A stretch of 28,723 bases of DNA. Source: Candidatus Babelota bacterium. GTDB lineage: Bacteria > Babelota > Babeliae > Babelales > Babelaceae. This document shows positions 14,754 to 23,140 of the stretch, piece after piece. The stretch lies in the NCBI GenBank assembly GCA_003484685.1, contig DNBB01000007.1, positions 1 through 28,723 of the forward strand. Reading direction: 5' to 3'. A model generated the notes under the pieces. It was not told the DNA's origin. It saw only the letters and a program-made list of their open reading frames with translations, and ran no database searches. The number at the start of each line of letters is the position of its first letter. Position 1 is the first letter of the stretch. The translations under genes and the position numbers were made by a program.

Positions 14754-15261
14754 GGCTACCCTTTACCACTTGTTCTATTGTTTTTCCACGCAACTGAGCA
14801 ATACGGCTTGCAGTGCGTCCCTTCGCAAGGGCGTTCAGCGTTGCTTTTACTAAATTAATACCACAGCCTGATGGACCAATTGACTTCGCCAAAACGTCTT
14901 GAATGCCGGCTGCCTTCATAACTGCACGAATAGCACCACCTGCGATCAAACCCGTACCCTTATACGCAGGGCATAGGACAACGTGATTTGCTCCGTGACG
15001 ACCTTTTACCATATAAGGAAGCGTCGTTCCACGAATCGCAACATCAAACATACTTTTACGAGCACGAACTGTTGCTTTAGCTATGGCAGAGGAAACATCG
15101 CGACTTTTGCCCAAGGCAATTCCGATGCGACCTTTTCCGTCTCCTGAAACAACAAAAGCTGAAAATGAAAATTGCTTGCCGCCCTTGGTAACCTTGGTCA
15201 CTCTTCGGACGCTTACAACAGAGTCAACAAACTCTTTAGCAAACTCTTTATTCTCTTCCAT
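14734..15261 (-). CDS. rpsE: 30S ribosomal protein S5
   Basis: Small-subunit protein important for accuracy and mRNA unwinding; 175 aa. The double-stranded RNA-binding-like domain (RVTKVTKGGKQFSFSAFVV, GDGKGRIGIALGK) and the C-terminal domain (GPSGCGINLVKATLNAL) are intact. Two ATGs are possible: 15270 has AGGA directly against it with no spacer, whereas 15261 (MEENKEF) has that AGGA nine bases away, so 15261 is chosen. It overlaps rplO by 20 bases. Confidence 0.95.
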   Translation of the reverse strand: MEENKEFAKEFVDSVVSVRRVTKVTKGGKQFSFSAFVVSGDGKGRIGIALGKSRDVSSAIAKATVRARKSMFDVAIRGTTLPYMVKGRHGANHVVLCPAYKGTGLIAGGAIRAVMKAAGIQDVLAKSIGPSGCGINLVKATLNALAKGRTASRIAQLRGKTIEQVVKGSHGIQSA

Positions 15262-15295
15262 CAAATACATTCCTAAAATTTTTTAAATATAGGCA

Positions 15296-15649
15296 TCAAA
15301 CCGTTAGGCCGCCAGCACGCAATCCATCAGCCAAAGCCTTAACGCGGCCATGGTACAAGAAAGTGCCACGATCAAAAATAACCTGGGAAACACTATGCGC
15401 CTGTGCTCGTTTTGCCAATTCAAGGCCCAACGCATACGCTTTTTCTTTTTTGTCACCAGAGAGATTTTTTAACTCTAACGTAGAACAACTAGCCAATGTA
15501 TGCTGCGCATTATCATCAATAAGTTGTGCATACATATTACGGGCGCTCCTAAAAACGGAAACTCGAGGGTGCCCGCCCCGGGTCAAACGTCCGCGAACAC
15601 GCAAAGCTCTGCGCCGTGCGCGCTGCTCAATTTTTCTTCTCAAAGACAC
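15296..15649 (-). CDS. rplR: 50S ribosomal protein L18
   Basis: Binds 5S rRNA in the central protuberance; 117 aa. It has the typical basic start (RRKIEQRARRRALRVRG), RVSVFRSARNMYAQLIDD, and the end VIFDRGTFLYHGRVKALADGLR. A GTG start is used with GGAG eight bases upstream. It lies between rplF and rpsE in the spc block, with about 35-base gaps on each side. Confidence 0.96.
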   Translation of the reverse strand: MSLRRKIEQRARRRALRVRGRLTRGGHPRVSVFRSARNMYAQLIDDNAQHTLASCSTLELKNLSGDKKEKAYALGLELAKRAQAHSVSQVIFDRGTFLYHGRVKALADGLRAGGLTV

Positions 15650-15684
15650 GATGTAAACTCCGTAATTAATAGTATTAGCATGTA

Positions 15685-16221
15685 TTATGATTTAGCCTTA
15701 CCCGCCTTGCGACGAATTTTTTGGCCAAGCAAGTAAACACCTGTTCCCTTGTACGGTTCTGGCGGACGCAAAGCACAAATTTGGCTACAACAATGTCCTA
15801 AAAGCTCTTTGTCACTCGACCAAGCAGTAAGCAATTGCCCCGTTTTATCAATCTCGATCTTCACGCCAGTAGGAACTGCAAAATCGATCTTGTGACTAAA
15901 CCCAAGAGAAAACTCAAGATCATTGCCTTTTTTTACTGCCTTAAAACCAAGCCCAACAATGGTTACTTTTTTCTCAAAGCCAAGCCCTGCACCCTTGATT
16001 TTATTCGCTAATAATGCGCGATGCAAACCCCATAAACGGTTTGTGTCTGAAGTAACCCTGGAAGGAGCTAATACAACTGCATCCTCTACAAGCTGCGCCT
16101 GTAAAAGGTCAGGCAATTCATACACACCCTGGGCGTTCTTGCCCTTATATTCAACGACCGCCCCCTTAATCTCAACAGTAACCCCATTGAGCGGAATTGG
16201 CCTTCTTCCTATTTTCGACAT
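15685..16221 (-). CDS. rplF: 50S ribosomal protein L6
   Basis: Two-domain protein at the base of the L7/L12 stalk near the sarcin-ricin loop; 178 aa, family length. It starts MSKIGRRPIPL, has VGLGFKAV in the middle, and ends with the L6 signature (RPPEPYKGTGVYLLGQKIRRKAGK). It lies 12 bases after rpsH. Confidence 0.96.
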   Translation of the reverse strand: MSKIGRRPIPLNGVTVEIKGAVVEYKGKNAQGVYELPDLLQAQLVEDAVVLAPSRVTSDTNRLWGLHRALLANKIKGAGLGFEKKVTIVGLGFKAVKKGNDLEFSLGFSHKIDFAVPTGVKIEIDKTGQLLTAWSSDKELLGHCCSQICALRPPEPYKGTGVYLLGQKIRRKAGKAKS

Positions 16222-16233
16222 ATGATACCCGCC

Positions 16234-16635
16234 TTACCAAATCTCGCACAAAACTTCGCCACCAACACCATGCGCACGAGCAGCCTTATCAGTCATTACA
16301 CCTTTACTGGTAGTAACAATTGAAACACCCAGTCCCCCGGCAACATGACCTAGATTTTTTGCTCCTGCATAGGAGCGGCAACCAGGTGTACTTACTCGAT
16401 TAATCTCATGTATAGCTGACTCTCCGCCAACATACTTCAACGCCAAACGAATACGACGATATGCGCACTCTTCTGAGACTTCAACTAGTTGAAAATCCCG
16501 AATATAGCCCTCTTGCTGTAAAATTTCAACAATGCGGAGCACCTGGCTAGAATAAGCAAAATCAACAGACCGCTTTGAGCGCATGATAGCATTGCGAACA
16601 GTCGTCAAAAAATTTGAAATTGTATCTACCGACAT
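16234..16635 (-). CDS. rpsH: 30S ribosomal protein S8
   Basis: Binds the central domain of 16S rRNA, and in E. coli represses the spc operon; 133 aa. It has MSVDTISNFLTTVRNAIM at the start and the C-terminal signature GLGVSIVTTSKGVMTDKAAR with the usual GGEVLCEIW end. The ATG at 16635 is chosen because GAGGA lies five bases before it; a TTG at 16647 is an unnecessary extension. It follows rpsN by 21 bases. Confidence 0.96.
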   Translation of the reverse strand: MSVDTISNFLTTVRNAIMRSKRSVDFAYSSQVLRIVEILQQEGYIRDFQLVEVSEECAYRRIRLALKYVGGESAIHEINRVSTPGCRSYAGAKNLGHVAGGLGVSIVTTSKGVMTDKAARAHGVGGEVLCEIW

Positions 16636-16656
16636 TCTTGTCCTCAATTTATCTAT

Positions 16657-16842
16657 TTACCAGCTCAATTTCTTTACCCCAGGAAGCAATCCCTGGCTTG
16701 CCAATTCTCGTACACACAACCTGCACATTTGGAAATACCGTATGTATCCGCGAGGACGACCACAACGGCGGCAACGATTTCTATGCTGAACAGATGTTAC
16801 CGGCAATTTGTTATTCTTCTCTAACAAAGCTTTTCTTGCCAT
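16657..16842 (-). CDS. rpsN: 30S ribosomal protein S14, zinc type (type Z)
   Basis: Small-subunit head protein, 61 aa, the short zinc-binding form. Cys24, Cys27, Cys40 and Cys43 make two CxxC pairs (RNRCRRCGRPRG and MCRLCVREL). The tail GLLPGVKKLSW is the family end. It has the normal place between rplE and rpsH, with nine- and 21-base gaps. Confidence 0.97.
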   Translation of the reverse strand: MARKALLEKNNKLPVTSVQHRNRCRRCGRPRGYIRYFQMCRLCVRELASQGLLPGVKKLSW

Positions 16843-16851
16843 ATACGTTCC

Positions 16852-17430
16852 CTATTTCCTTTTTTTTGAAAACGGCATACCAAGCTCTGACAAGAGCGCA
16901 CGAGCATGTTCATCATTTTGGGTTGTTGTGCAAATAGTCACATTCAAACCATATGTTTTATCACCCGCACCAGCAGCCTCAGCCTCAGGGAAAATAATCC
17001 AATCTTTAACCCCAAGGTTGTAGTTACCGCGACCATCAAGACGTGCTGAAACACCTTGAAAATCCCGCACTTTTGGTAAAGCCAAGTTGATAAGCTTATC
17101 AAGAAATGCATACATACGTTCGCCACGCAATGTTACACAGGCGCCAATCTCCATGCCTTCACGGATTTTAAAACCCGCAATAGACGTACGAGCAGCGCGC
17201 TTAACAGGAGACTGCGCTGCAATTGCCTCTAAGACGCGCAACACTGTTCCCATTTCTTTGCTATCACTTACCGCACCTTTAACACCGACATTCAGAACAA
17301 CTTTTGAAAGTCGAGGAACTTCCATAATGTTCTTCAATTCAAGAGTTTCTTTCAAATGCCCCTGAACCGACTCACGATACAAAGCCTTGAGCCGATTCTG
17401 ACCCGAAGAAACTAAATTCCCGTTTGCCAT
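16852..17430 (-). CDS. rplE: 50S ribosomal protein L5
   Basis: Binds 5S rRNA and contacts the P-site tRNA; 192 aa. It has MEVPRLSKVVLNVGVKGA, the segment SIAGFKIREGMEIGACVTLRG and the C-terminal half ending LLSELGMPFSKK, all typical. The N-terminus (MANGNLVSSGQNRLKALYRE) is about ten residues longer than usual. The 50-base gap to rplX is the widest in the cluster but holds no recognisable promoter or terminator. Confidence 0.96.
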   Translation of the reverse strand: MANGNLVSSGQNRLKALYRESVQGHLKETLELKNIMEVPRLSKVVLNVGVKGAVSDSKEMGTVLRVLEAIAAQSPVKRAARTSIAGFKIREGMEIGACVTLRGERMYAFLDKLINLALPKVRDFQGVSARLDGRGNYNLGVKDWIIFPEAEAAGAGDKTYGLNVTICTTTQNDEHARALLSELGMPFSKKRK

Positions 17431-17480
17431 AACCTACCTTATTTATTTAATTGCAGCACAAAACGCAACACAGAACAACA

Positions 17481-17702
17481 TTACTGTTCTATTTTTTTAA
17501 CGTTTGAGGCATCAATCCAACGTTCCTGCTTGCGAATCCCAGAGGTTTCTCCCTGGCGACGAGCTCGTGCGTGACGCACCGCGACACCAACGTTTTGTAC
17601 CTTTACTTTACCCTTTTTGCTGGAAACATCAATGATAGGGCCGGTTTTACCTTTATCATCTCCGCTCACAACAACAACGAGGTCATTCTTTTTCATTTTC
17701 AT
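17481..17702 (-). CDS. rplX: 50S ribosomal protein L24
   Basis: Assembly-initiating large-subunit protein with a KOW motif, 73 aa, at the short end of the family. The KOW region (KNDLVVVVSGDDKGKTGPI) and the central VGVAVRHARARRQGE are recognisable, but the C-terminal part after IRKQERWIDASNV is abbreviated compared with the 100-residue E. coli protein. Three starts are in frame: TTG 17708, ATG 17702 and ATG 17696. The ATG at 17702 is chosen, with AGGA ten bases upstream; the exact start is uncertain by a few residues. Confidence 0.92.
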   Translation of the reverse strand: MKMKKNDLVVVVSGDDKGKTGPIIDVSSKKGKVKVQNVGVAVRHARARRQGETSGIRKQERWIDASNVKKIEQ

Positions 17703-17714
17703 AATCAAGGAATC

Positions 17715-18092
17715 CTATAAAACCTCAGGGGCCAACGAAACAATCTTGGAATAACCCAATTGACGCAACTCACGTGCAATCGGACCAAAAATACGCGTAC
17801 CGACGGGAGTTTGATCATCCGAAGACTTTATGATAACTGCTGCATTATCGCCAAAACGAATATAGCTACCATCTTCCCGACGCAACTCTTTTCTAGTCCT
17901 AACGATAACAGCCGTCACAACGTCACTTTTTTTAACCGTTGCGCCAGGAACCGCTTTTTTTACTGCACACTTGATAATATCGCCAATCCGGGCTTTTTTC
18001 TTTCCAGAACTGCCAACCAAGTGAATACATTGCAACTCGAGTGCACCCGAGTTATCAGCAGATTTTAAATATGTTTCTTTTTGTATTGCCAT
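17715..18092 (-). CDS. rplN: 50S ribosomal protein L14
   Basis: Forms an intersubunit bridge with 16S rRNA; 125 aa. It has SADNSGALELQCIHLVG near the start, GDIIKCAVKKAVPG, and the C-terminal GTRIFGPIARELR followed by KIVSLAPEVL. First gene of a classical spc operon; here it continues from rpsQ with a 19-base gap and no visible promoter. Confidence 0.97.
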   Translation of the reverse strand: MAIQKETYLKSADNSGALELQCIHLVGSSGKKKARIGDIIKCAVKKAVPGATVKKSDVVTAVIVRTRKELRREDGSYIRFGDNAAVIIKSSDDQTPVGTRIFGPIARELRQLGYSKIVSLAPEVL

Positions 18093-18111
18093 TTATTCAC
18101 CACTTCTTAAG

Positions 18112-18384
18112 TTACGCAGCAGGCGTCACAACACGCGACAAATACATATACTTTGTTTTTGACATATGACGTCCTTCATATATCTCAACAATATCACCAG
18201 AACGCGCTTGTTCCTGCTCATCGTGCACTTTGTACGTTTTGCGTACACGTACAACCTTTTTATATAAAGGATGCGCAAATTGCCGAGTCACCTGGACTGC
18301 AACGGTTTTTTGCATCTTGCCCGAGGAAACAACCACACCAACCGTAGTCTTTTGCTCTTTTTTTACTTGCTTACTGGCTGCCAT
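18112..18384 (-). CDS. rpsQ: 30S ribosomal protein S17
   Basis: OB-fold protein binding the 5' domain of 16S rRNA; 90 aa. It has VGVVVSSGKMQKTVAVQVTR, the conserved KVHDEQEQARSGDIVEIYEG and the end MSKTKYMYLSRVV. A Lys-rich N-terminal extension of about 12 residues precedes the fold. It lies ten bases after rpmC. Confidence 0.96.
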   Translation of the reverse strand: MAASKQVKKEQKTTVGVVVSSGKMQKTVAVQVTRQFAHPLYKKVVRVRKTYKVHDEQEQARSGDIVEIYEGRHMSKTKYMYLSRVVTPAA

Positions 18385-18394
18385 ATCGACCTCT

Positions 18395-18610
18395 TTAATC
18401 CCTCAAACCCAAAACAAACTTTTCATTCATACAGGTCAATACCCGTGCAACTGAACGCTTCAATTTGCGTTGATCAGAAGAAAAAGATTTCGTTGGAGAT
18501 GTGGCCTCCTTCAATCGCAACTGAAACAAATCTCGGCGCAACTCTTCAGACTTTAGAGCCAATTGCTCAAGTGACAAAGAGTTTAGTTCTTTATTTGATA
18601 TCTCTTTCAT
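18395..18610 (-). CDS. rpmC: 50S ribosomal protein L29
   Basis: Small two-helix protein near the tunnel exit that helps dock trigger factor and SRP; 71 aa. ELRRDLFQLRLKEAT is the family core and RKLKRSVARVLTCMNE is the second helix. The start overlaps the rplP stop by one base (TAATG), implying translational coupling. Confidence 0.95.
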   Translation of the reverse strand: MKEISNKELNSLSLEQLALKSEELRRDLFQLRLKEATSPTKSFSSDQRKLKRSVARVLTCMNEKFVLGLRD

Positions 18611-19035
18611 TATTCTTCCACCGGCGCTTCAACACGTTTTACAATCTTTGTTCTAATAGGAAGCTTACATGCGGCAAGTCGGAAAATCTCTTTTGCCGCT
18701 ACCGCATCAACACCGTCTATTTCAAACATAACGCGACCACGCTTAACAGGTGCAACCCAGAGCTCAACACTTCCCTTACCTTTACCCATCCGAGTTTCTG
18801 CAGGTTTTTTGGTAACAGGTTTATCAGGAAATACTCGCAGATATAAATTGCCTATTTTTTTTAGCTTACGGGTAAGCGTTACACGGACAGACTCTATCTG
18901 TTGCGCAGTAATCCAGCCTGGTTCAATTGCCTGCAAACCAAACTGTCCAAACGCAACATCACGAGCGCCTTTTGAAAGCCCTTTTAGCGTACCCCGCTGT
19001 ACCTTTCTATATCTGATCTTTTTTGGCATCAACAT
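18610..19035 (-). CDS. rplP: 50S ribosomal protein L16
   Basis: Organises the A-site tRNA elbow region of the large subunit; 141 aa. It has PKKIRYRKVQRG at the start, FGQFGLQAIEPGWITAQQIE, the basic segment ETRMGKGKGSVELWVAPVK and the end ACKLPIRTKIV. The ATG at 19035 (MLMPKK) has AGGA nine bases upstream; the ATG at 19029 is an alternative giving the usual MPKK start. Confidence 0.96.
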   Translation of the reverse strand: MLMPKKIRYRKVQRGTLKGLSKGARDVAFGQFGLQAIEPGWITAQQIESVRVTLTRKLKKIGNLYLRVFPDKPVTKKPAETRMGKGKGSVELWVAPVKRGRVMFEIDGVDAVAAKEIFRLAACKLPIRTKIVKRVEAPVEE

Positions 19036-19046
19036 AGCCGTTCATC

Positions 19047-19703
19047 CTAGCTCTTAGGGGCAATCATATAATCACCACGATAGATCCAAACCTTCACCCC
19101 AATAATGCCGTAGGTTGTTAAGGCTTGAGCTAACGCATAATCAACGTCCGCACGCAACGTATGGAGAGGCACAGACCCCTCACGCACCCACTCTTCGCGA
19201 GCAATCTCAGCACCACCAAGACGCCCTTTAACACGGACCTTAACACCTCGCGCACCTGCGCGCAATGCGTCTGCAGCAGCTTTTTTGGCCGCCCGCTTAA
19301 ACCCTACACGCTTTTCAAGCTGAGTTGCGATACTTTGTGCTAAAACCGCAGCGTTTAACTCAGGGCGCTTAATCTCTTGTACCGACACCTCAACATTGAG
19401 ATGTGTACCGTTTTTACGCAAAAGCGCAGTTAACTGTTTGCGTATGTTATCTATCTCTTGGCCTTTTTTACCAATAACAACACCAGGACGAGCAGAAAAA
19501 ATGACGACGCGCATCAAATCCCCTTGCCGCTCAACTTCCACTCGACCAACTTCTGCCGATACTAAGTTTTTTTTGATGTAATCACGTACTGCCAGGTCGT
19601 CCGCCAAAAACTCCGCGTATTTATTTTGGCGAGCAAACCACCGAGATGAGTGATCTAAATAGACGCCAATTCGAAACCCTATCGGGTTAACCTTCTGTCC
19701 CAC
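19047..19703 (-). CDS. rpsC: 30S ribosomal protein S3
   Basis: mRNA-entry protein with helicase role; 218 aa. It has MGQKVNPIGFRIGV at the start, a type II KH domain with the GxxG loop (GVVIGKKGQEID), and the C-terminal S3 domain (GRLGGAEIAREEW, TTYGIIGVKVWIYRGD). It starts at GTG with GAGG six bases upstream, just one base after the rplV stop. Confidence 0.97.
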   Translation of the reverse strand: MGQKVNPIGFRIGVYLDHSSRWFARQNKYAEFLADDLAVRDYIKKNLVSAEVGRVEVERQGDLMRVVIFSARPGVVIGKKGQEIDNIRKQLTALLRKNGTHLNVEVSVQEIKRPELNAAVLAQSIATQLEKRVGFKRAAKKAAADALRAGARGVKVRVKGRLGGAEIAREEWVREGSVPLHTLRADVDYALAQALTTYGIIGVKVWIYRGDYMIAPKS

Positions 19704-19704
19704 A

Positions 19705-20088
19705 CTACGCCTCTTTTGCTAACTTGTTTTTCTTGTTCTTAGTCTTTTCAACATCTGTTCGTGGAGCAACCACGATCGTGATATGGCTTTGACGGGCGCG
19801 AAGCGGAACTGATCGCCCTTGAGCACCCGGTTTAAAATAATGCCGTATCGGTCCCTGATCAACACGAACCTCTGCAACAACTAAATCCCTAGGCTCATGA
19901 TTCTCACGATCCTTTGCATTAGCGACCGCAGACTTAAGCGTCTTATAAACAGGAACTGTACGTTTTACTTTATACATAGAAAGCCATTGCATTGCACTTA
20001 CAACATCTTTACCACGTATGACATCTGCCAAAAGTCTCAATTTATATGGTGAATACCAGATATATCGAGTCTGAGCTTTAAATTGCAT
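19705..20088 (-). CDS. rplV: 50S ribosomal protein L22
   Basis: Forms part of the peptide exit tunnel; 127 aa. It has TRYIWYSPYKLRLLADVIRG, the conserved LKSAVANAKD and AEVRVDQGPIRHYFKPGAQG leading into the beta-hairpin that reaches the tunnel constriction, then a Lys-rich tail. It lies 17 bases after rpsS. Confidence 0.96.
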   Translation of the reverse strand: MQFKAQTRYIWYSPYKLRLLADVIRGKDVVSAMQWLSMYKVKRTVPVYKTLKSAVANAKDRENHEPRDLVVAEVRVDQGPIRHYFKPGAQGRSVPLRARQSHITIVVAPRTDVEKTKNKKNKLAKEA

Positions 20089-20105
20089 CCGATACTCCTT
20101 ACTTC

Positions 20106-20387
20106 CTACCTACCAGCTTCAGCTTTACGCTGACCACTGTGTAACCTAAAGGTACGAGTTGGCGCAAACTCACCAAGGCGGTGTCCAACCATATCTTCTG
20201 TTATAAAAACCGAAACAAACTTACGACCATCGTGAACCGCTATGGTTAAACCAACCAAATCGGGAATGATCATGCTACGACGAGACCACGTTTTTATAGT
20301 GTCACGCTTTCCGCCTTCACGGGCAGCATTGACTTTCTTTAAAAGCGAATCGTCAATAAATGGGCCTTTTTTTGCTGAACGCGCCAT
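20106..20387 (-). CDS. rpsS: 30S ribosomal protein S19
   Basis: Head protein that pairs with S13; 93 aa. It has MARSAKKGPFIDDSLLKKV, IKTWSRRSMIIPDLVG, the signature FITEDMVGHRLGEFAPTRTF and a basic tail. It lies between rplB and rplV as in every S10 operon. Confidence 0.97.
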   Translation of the reverse strand: MARSAKKGPFIDDSLLKKVNAAREGGKRDTIKTWSRRSMIIPDLVGLTIAVHDGRKFVSVFITEDMVGHRLGEFAPTRTFRLHSGQRKAEAGR

Positions 20388-20398
20388 AATACCCTCGC

Positions 20399-21214
20399 CT
20401 ATTTTCTTCTCTTAATAATTAATGCATTCTTACGACGACGAGTCTTGGCACCCTTCGCATTCTTACCCCATGGAGACTGAGGAATTTTGCCTGACTTCGA
20501 ACGTCCTTCACCGCCACCCATTGGATGATCGACTGGGTTCATAACCATACCGCGAACCGTTGGTCGAAAACCCCGATGACGAGTTCTTCCCGCTTTACCT
20601 AGCGAAACGTTCTTTACATCAGCATTGCCCAAGACACCCACCGTAGCCCAACAAGCTTCATTGACCTTGCGCATCTCTCCGGAAGGCATACGCAATGTAG
20701 CATATCCCTCTTCCTTAGCAATTAACTGCACAGAAGTTCCAGCGCTACGGGCAAACTTACCGCCAGAGCCTGGTCGAATTTCAACATTGTGAACCACAAA
20801 ACCAATCGGCATATTGCGCAAAGGAAGACAGTTGCCAACCTGAGCATCAACTGCTTCCCCCGCTGCGACAACACTACCAACCACAAGTCCTTCTGGGGTC
20901 AGAATATAGCGTTTACGGCCATTAGGGTAAACAATTAATGCAATCCGAACGTTTCGATTTGGATCATACTCAATAGCGACAACTTTTCCCGCTATATCCC
21001 GATCCATACGGCAAAAATCAACAAGACGATACTTGCGAGCTGCACCACCGCCACGATGACGAACTGTGATGCGACCATACGCATTTCGTCCGCTAACACG
21101 CTTTAAACCCTTAGTTAGGCTGCGCTCTGGCTTTTTCTTTGTTAAATCGCTTGTATCTATAAATGTCTGAAAACGCAGCGACGCGTTGCGCGGTTTTCTT
21201 CTTACTATAGCCAT
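20399..21214 (-). CDS. rplB: 50S ribosomal protein L2
   Basis: Core large-subunit protein next to the peptidyl transferase centre; 271 aa. It has GRNAYGRITVRHRGGGAARKYR near the start. The C-terminal signature VMNPVDHPMGGGEGRS includes the conserved His that approaches the catalytic region, followed by PQSPWGKNAKGAKTRR. Complete. It lies 20 bases after rplW. Confidence 0.97.
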   Translation of the reverse strand: MAIVRRKPRNASLRFQTFIDTSDLTKKKPERSLTKGLKRVSGRNAYGRITVRHRGGGAARKYRLVDFCRMDRDIAGKVVAIEYDPNRNVRIALIVYPNGRKRYILTPEGLVVGSVVAAGEAVDAQVGNCLPLRNMPIGFVVHNVEIRPGSGGKFARSAGTSVQLIAKEEGYATLRMPSGEMRKVNEACWATVGVLGNADVKNVSLGKAGRTRHRGFRPTVRGMVMNPVDHPMGGGEGRSKSGKIPQSPWGKNAKGAKTRRRKNALIIKRRK

Positions 21215-21234
21215 GAAATTTCCTACGCAATTAT

Positions 21235-21567
21235 CTATTCTTTGGTCTGTACACTGTCAATGCTTGGCGCAACCGGGGCATCAACGCCCAAATTAACCGA
21301 TTCACCCTTTTTAAGCGAAACAACAGCTTTTTTGCGCAAATTACCCTCAACAATAAAGCGACCCGAACGACGGCGACGCCCCTTGTTAACGATAACACGC
21401 ACACTGGCAACCTTAACATCGAACAAACGTTCAAGCGCTTCGGCTATTTGGCTTTTGTTTGCTTTTGGATGAACATCCAAAACCAATTGCTGAAAATCAC
21501 GATTTAAGTCGAAAGCCTTTATAGTTACGCGTGGTTTTCGGATTATTTCATAAATATTTAATTCCAT
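21235..21567 (-). CDS. rplW: 50S ribosomal protein L23
   Basis: Tunnel-exit docking site for trigger factor and SRP; 110 aa. It has IYEIIRKPRVTIKA, LDVHPKANKSQIAEALERLFDVKV and the basic loop NKGRRRRSGRF. An acidic tail of about 20 residues beyond the usual end (NLGVDAPVAPSIDSVQTKE) is extra. It overlaps the end of rplD by ten bases. Confidence 0.95.
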   Translation of the reverse strand: MELNIYEIIRKPRVTIKAFDLNRDFQQLVLDVHPKANKSQIAEALERLFDVKVASVRVIVNKGRRRRSGRFIVEGNLRKKAVVSLKKGESVNLGVDAPVAPSIDSVQTKE

Positions 21568-22184
21568 GCGCTCACCATATCTTTAAACAACTCAATATCG
21601 CGATCTAAAAACACCCAGCAATTGCCATCGCTCAACTGATATACGTTGGGTTGATCAAACAAGACCATCTGAACGCTCGCAATATTCGCGAACATCAACT
21701 GTGTCTTATAATCATCTGGTGCTACAAACAAAGTAACACGAGTACCCATCAATCCAGCATCTTGCAACGCTTTAAATGCTATTGATGTTTTAATGCGATC
21801 ATCTGTATGAACCATTGGAAGTGCAATTATATTTTGCCCTTCCAAACGCTGCCACAACAAATCCCGCATCAAAGACTTACGCAATCTCTTAAGAATAGAC
21901 AAATTACGTACCCGAGGCTGTGGACCAAAAGTAACGCCACCACCCCGCCATATTGGCGAATCTACAGCACCGGCACGAGCACGGCCAGTTCCCTTTTGAC
22001 GCCATGGCTTACGATTCGATCCGGCAACATCACTTCGACCTTTACACGCAACCGTTCCTTGACGCCAATTTTGACGCTGAACTCGAACGGCAACAGCAAA
22101 ACCATGGGAATCAACTGGTTTCGGACGCTCAGAGAGCCCAAGCTCCTGAGCATTTACTGCTTCTATTTTCTTTTTAACAACCAT
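21558..22184 (-). CDS. rplD: 50S ribosomal protein L4
   Basis: Lines the exit tunnel through its extended loop, and in E. coli also regulates the S10 operon; 208 aa. The loop region (SNRKPWRQKGTGRARAGAV, then SPIWRGGGVTFGP) is fully conserved. A C-terminal globular domain follows. It starts two bases after rplC. Since S10 here continues directly from tuf, an E. coli-like S10 leader for L4 control is absent. Confidence 0.96.
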   Translation of the reverse strand: MVVKKKIEAVNAQELGLSERPKPVDSHGFAVAVRVQRQNWRQGTVACKGRSDVAGSNRKPWRQKGTGRARAGAVDSPIWRGGGVTFGPQPRVRNLSILKRLRKSLMRDLLWQRLEGQNIIALPMVHTDDRIKTSIAFKALQDAGLMGTRVTLFVAPDDYKTQLMFANIASVQMVLFDQPNVYQLSDGNCWVFLDRDIELFKDMVSAWN

Positions 22185-22186
22185 GA

Positions 22187-22807
22187 TTACTCACTCTTTC
22201 TCATAAAGACCAGAGAATCTGCCTTGCCAGGAAGCGAGCCCTTTACAAAGACAACGTTAACGTCCTGATCAATAGCCACAACACGCAAGTTACGAATCGT
22301 TTGACGCGCAACCCCCATGTGTCCAGGCAATTTACGCCCCTTGCGTACGCGCCCACTTCGCCGCATACCTTCAAGAGAACCTGGTCCGCGACCGAGTTTA
22401 TCACCATGACTTGCACGACCACCAGAGTGTCCGTAACGCTTAACAACCCCCTGGAAACCTTTACCTATAGTCGTCCCAATAACGTCGAGTGCGTCGCCAG
22501 AGCTTAGAACCTTGGCTACATCAATCGAAGAGCCTACTTCAAAAACCTCATCACCGTTTACACGAACTTCACGAAGTGCTGCAAAGTATTTTGACAAAGA
22601 CTTTAACCACTCGCGTGAAAAATCTTTGCCTTGGTGGCGTGGGCGCAACAATCCAACCTGAACAGCCACATAGCCATCCCGATCAGCTGTTTTCACCTGT
22701 GTCACATACCAATGTGACACATCGACGGCTGTGACAGGCACAACCCTTCCATCTTCTTGGAAAATTTGGCTCATGCCAATCTTTTTTCCCCAGAGGCCAC
22801 TGATCAT
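22187..22807 (-). CDS. rplC: 50S ribosomal protein L3
   Basis: Early assembly protein reaching the peptidyl transferase centre; 206 aa. It has MISGLWGKKIGMSQIF, GTTIGKGFQGVVKRYGHSGG, the loop RRSGRVRKGRKLPGHMG that extends to the active site, and QTIRNLRVVAID. It lies 14 bases after rpsJ. Confidence 0.97.
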   Translation of the reverse strand: MISGLWGKKIGMSQIFQEDGRVVPVTAVDVSHWYVTQVKTADRDGYVAVQVGLLRPRHQGKDFSREWLKSLSKYFAALREVRVNGDEVFEVGSSIDVAKVLSSGDALDVIGTTIGKGFQGVVKRYGHSGGRASHGDKLGRGPGSLEGMRRSGRVRKGRKLPGHMGVARQTIRNLRVVAIDQDVNVVFVKGSLPGKADSLVFMRKSE

Positions 22808-22821
22808 AACCTATATCCTTC

Positions 22822-23127
22822 CTATTTGATCTCTACATCAACACCAGACGAAATGCTCAATTTCATTAAAGCATCCATAGTCTGATCTGACGGCGCTACT
22901 ATATCCAAAATGCGCCTATGTGTTGTTATTTCGAACTGTTCGCGCGATTTTTTATCGATGTGCGGAGAACGCAACACCGTAAAACAACGCTGCCGATTGG
23001 GCAGTGGCACAGGCCCCACCACTTGGGAGCCTGTGCGACGAACAGCCAAAACAATCTGCTTAACCGACTTATCAAGCAACTGATGGTCGTAAGACTTAAG
23101 AGTTAAACGAATTTTTTGTTTTTTCAT
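22822..23127 (-). CDS. rpsJ: 30S ribosomal protein S10
   Basis: Head protein, and NusE in antitermination complexes; 101 aa. It has KIRLTLKSYDHQLLDKSVKQI, the conserved GPVPLPNRQRCFTVLRSPHIDKKSREQFE and the C-terminal SSGVDVEI. First gene of a classical S10 operon, but here only 13 bases follow the tuf stop and no promoter is seen. Confidence 0.97.
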   Translation of the reverse strand: MKKQKIRLTLKSYDHQLLDKSVKQIVLAVRRTGSQVVGPVPLPNRQRCFTVLRSPHIDKKSREQFEITTHRRILDIVAPSDQTMDALMKLSISSGVDVEIK

Positions 23128-23140
23128 CGCTGCCTACTCG

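Noticed and set aside
17431..17480. Possible small gene or regulatory RNA in the rplX-rplE gap
   Set aside because: Fifty AT-rich bases without a hairpin, promoter pair or open frame.
18271..18846. Plus-strand open frame of 191 codons
   Set aside because: It lies antisense to rpsQ, rpmC and rplP, all certain genes, has no ribosome site and no recognisable protein sequence.
21807..22268. Plus-strand open frame of 153 codons
   Set aside because: Antisense to rplD and rplC, with no start signal and no family resemblance.
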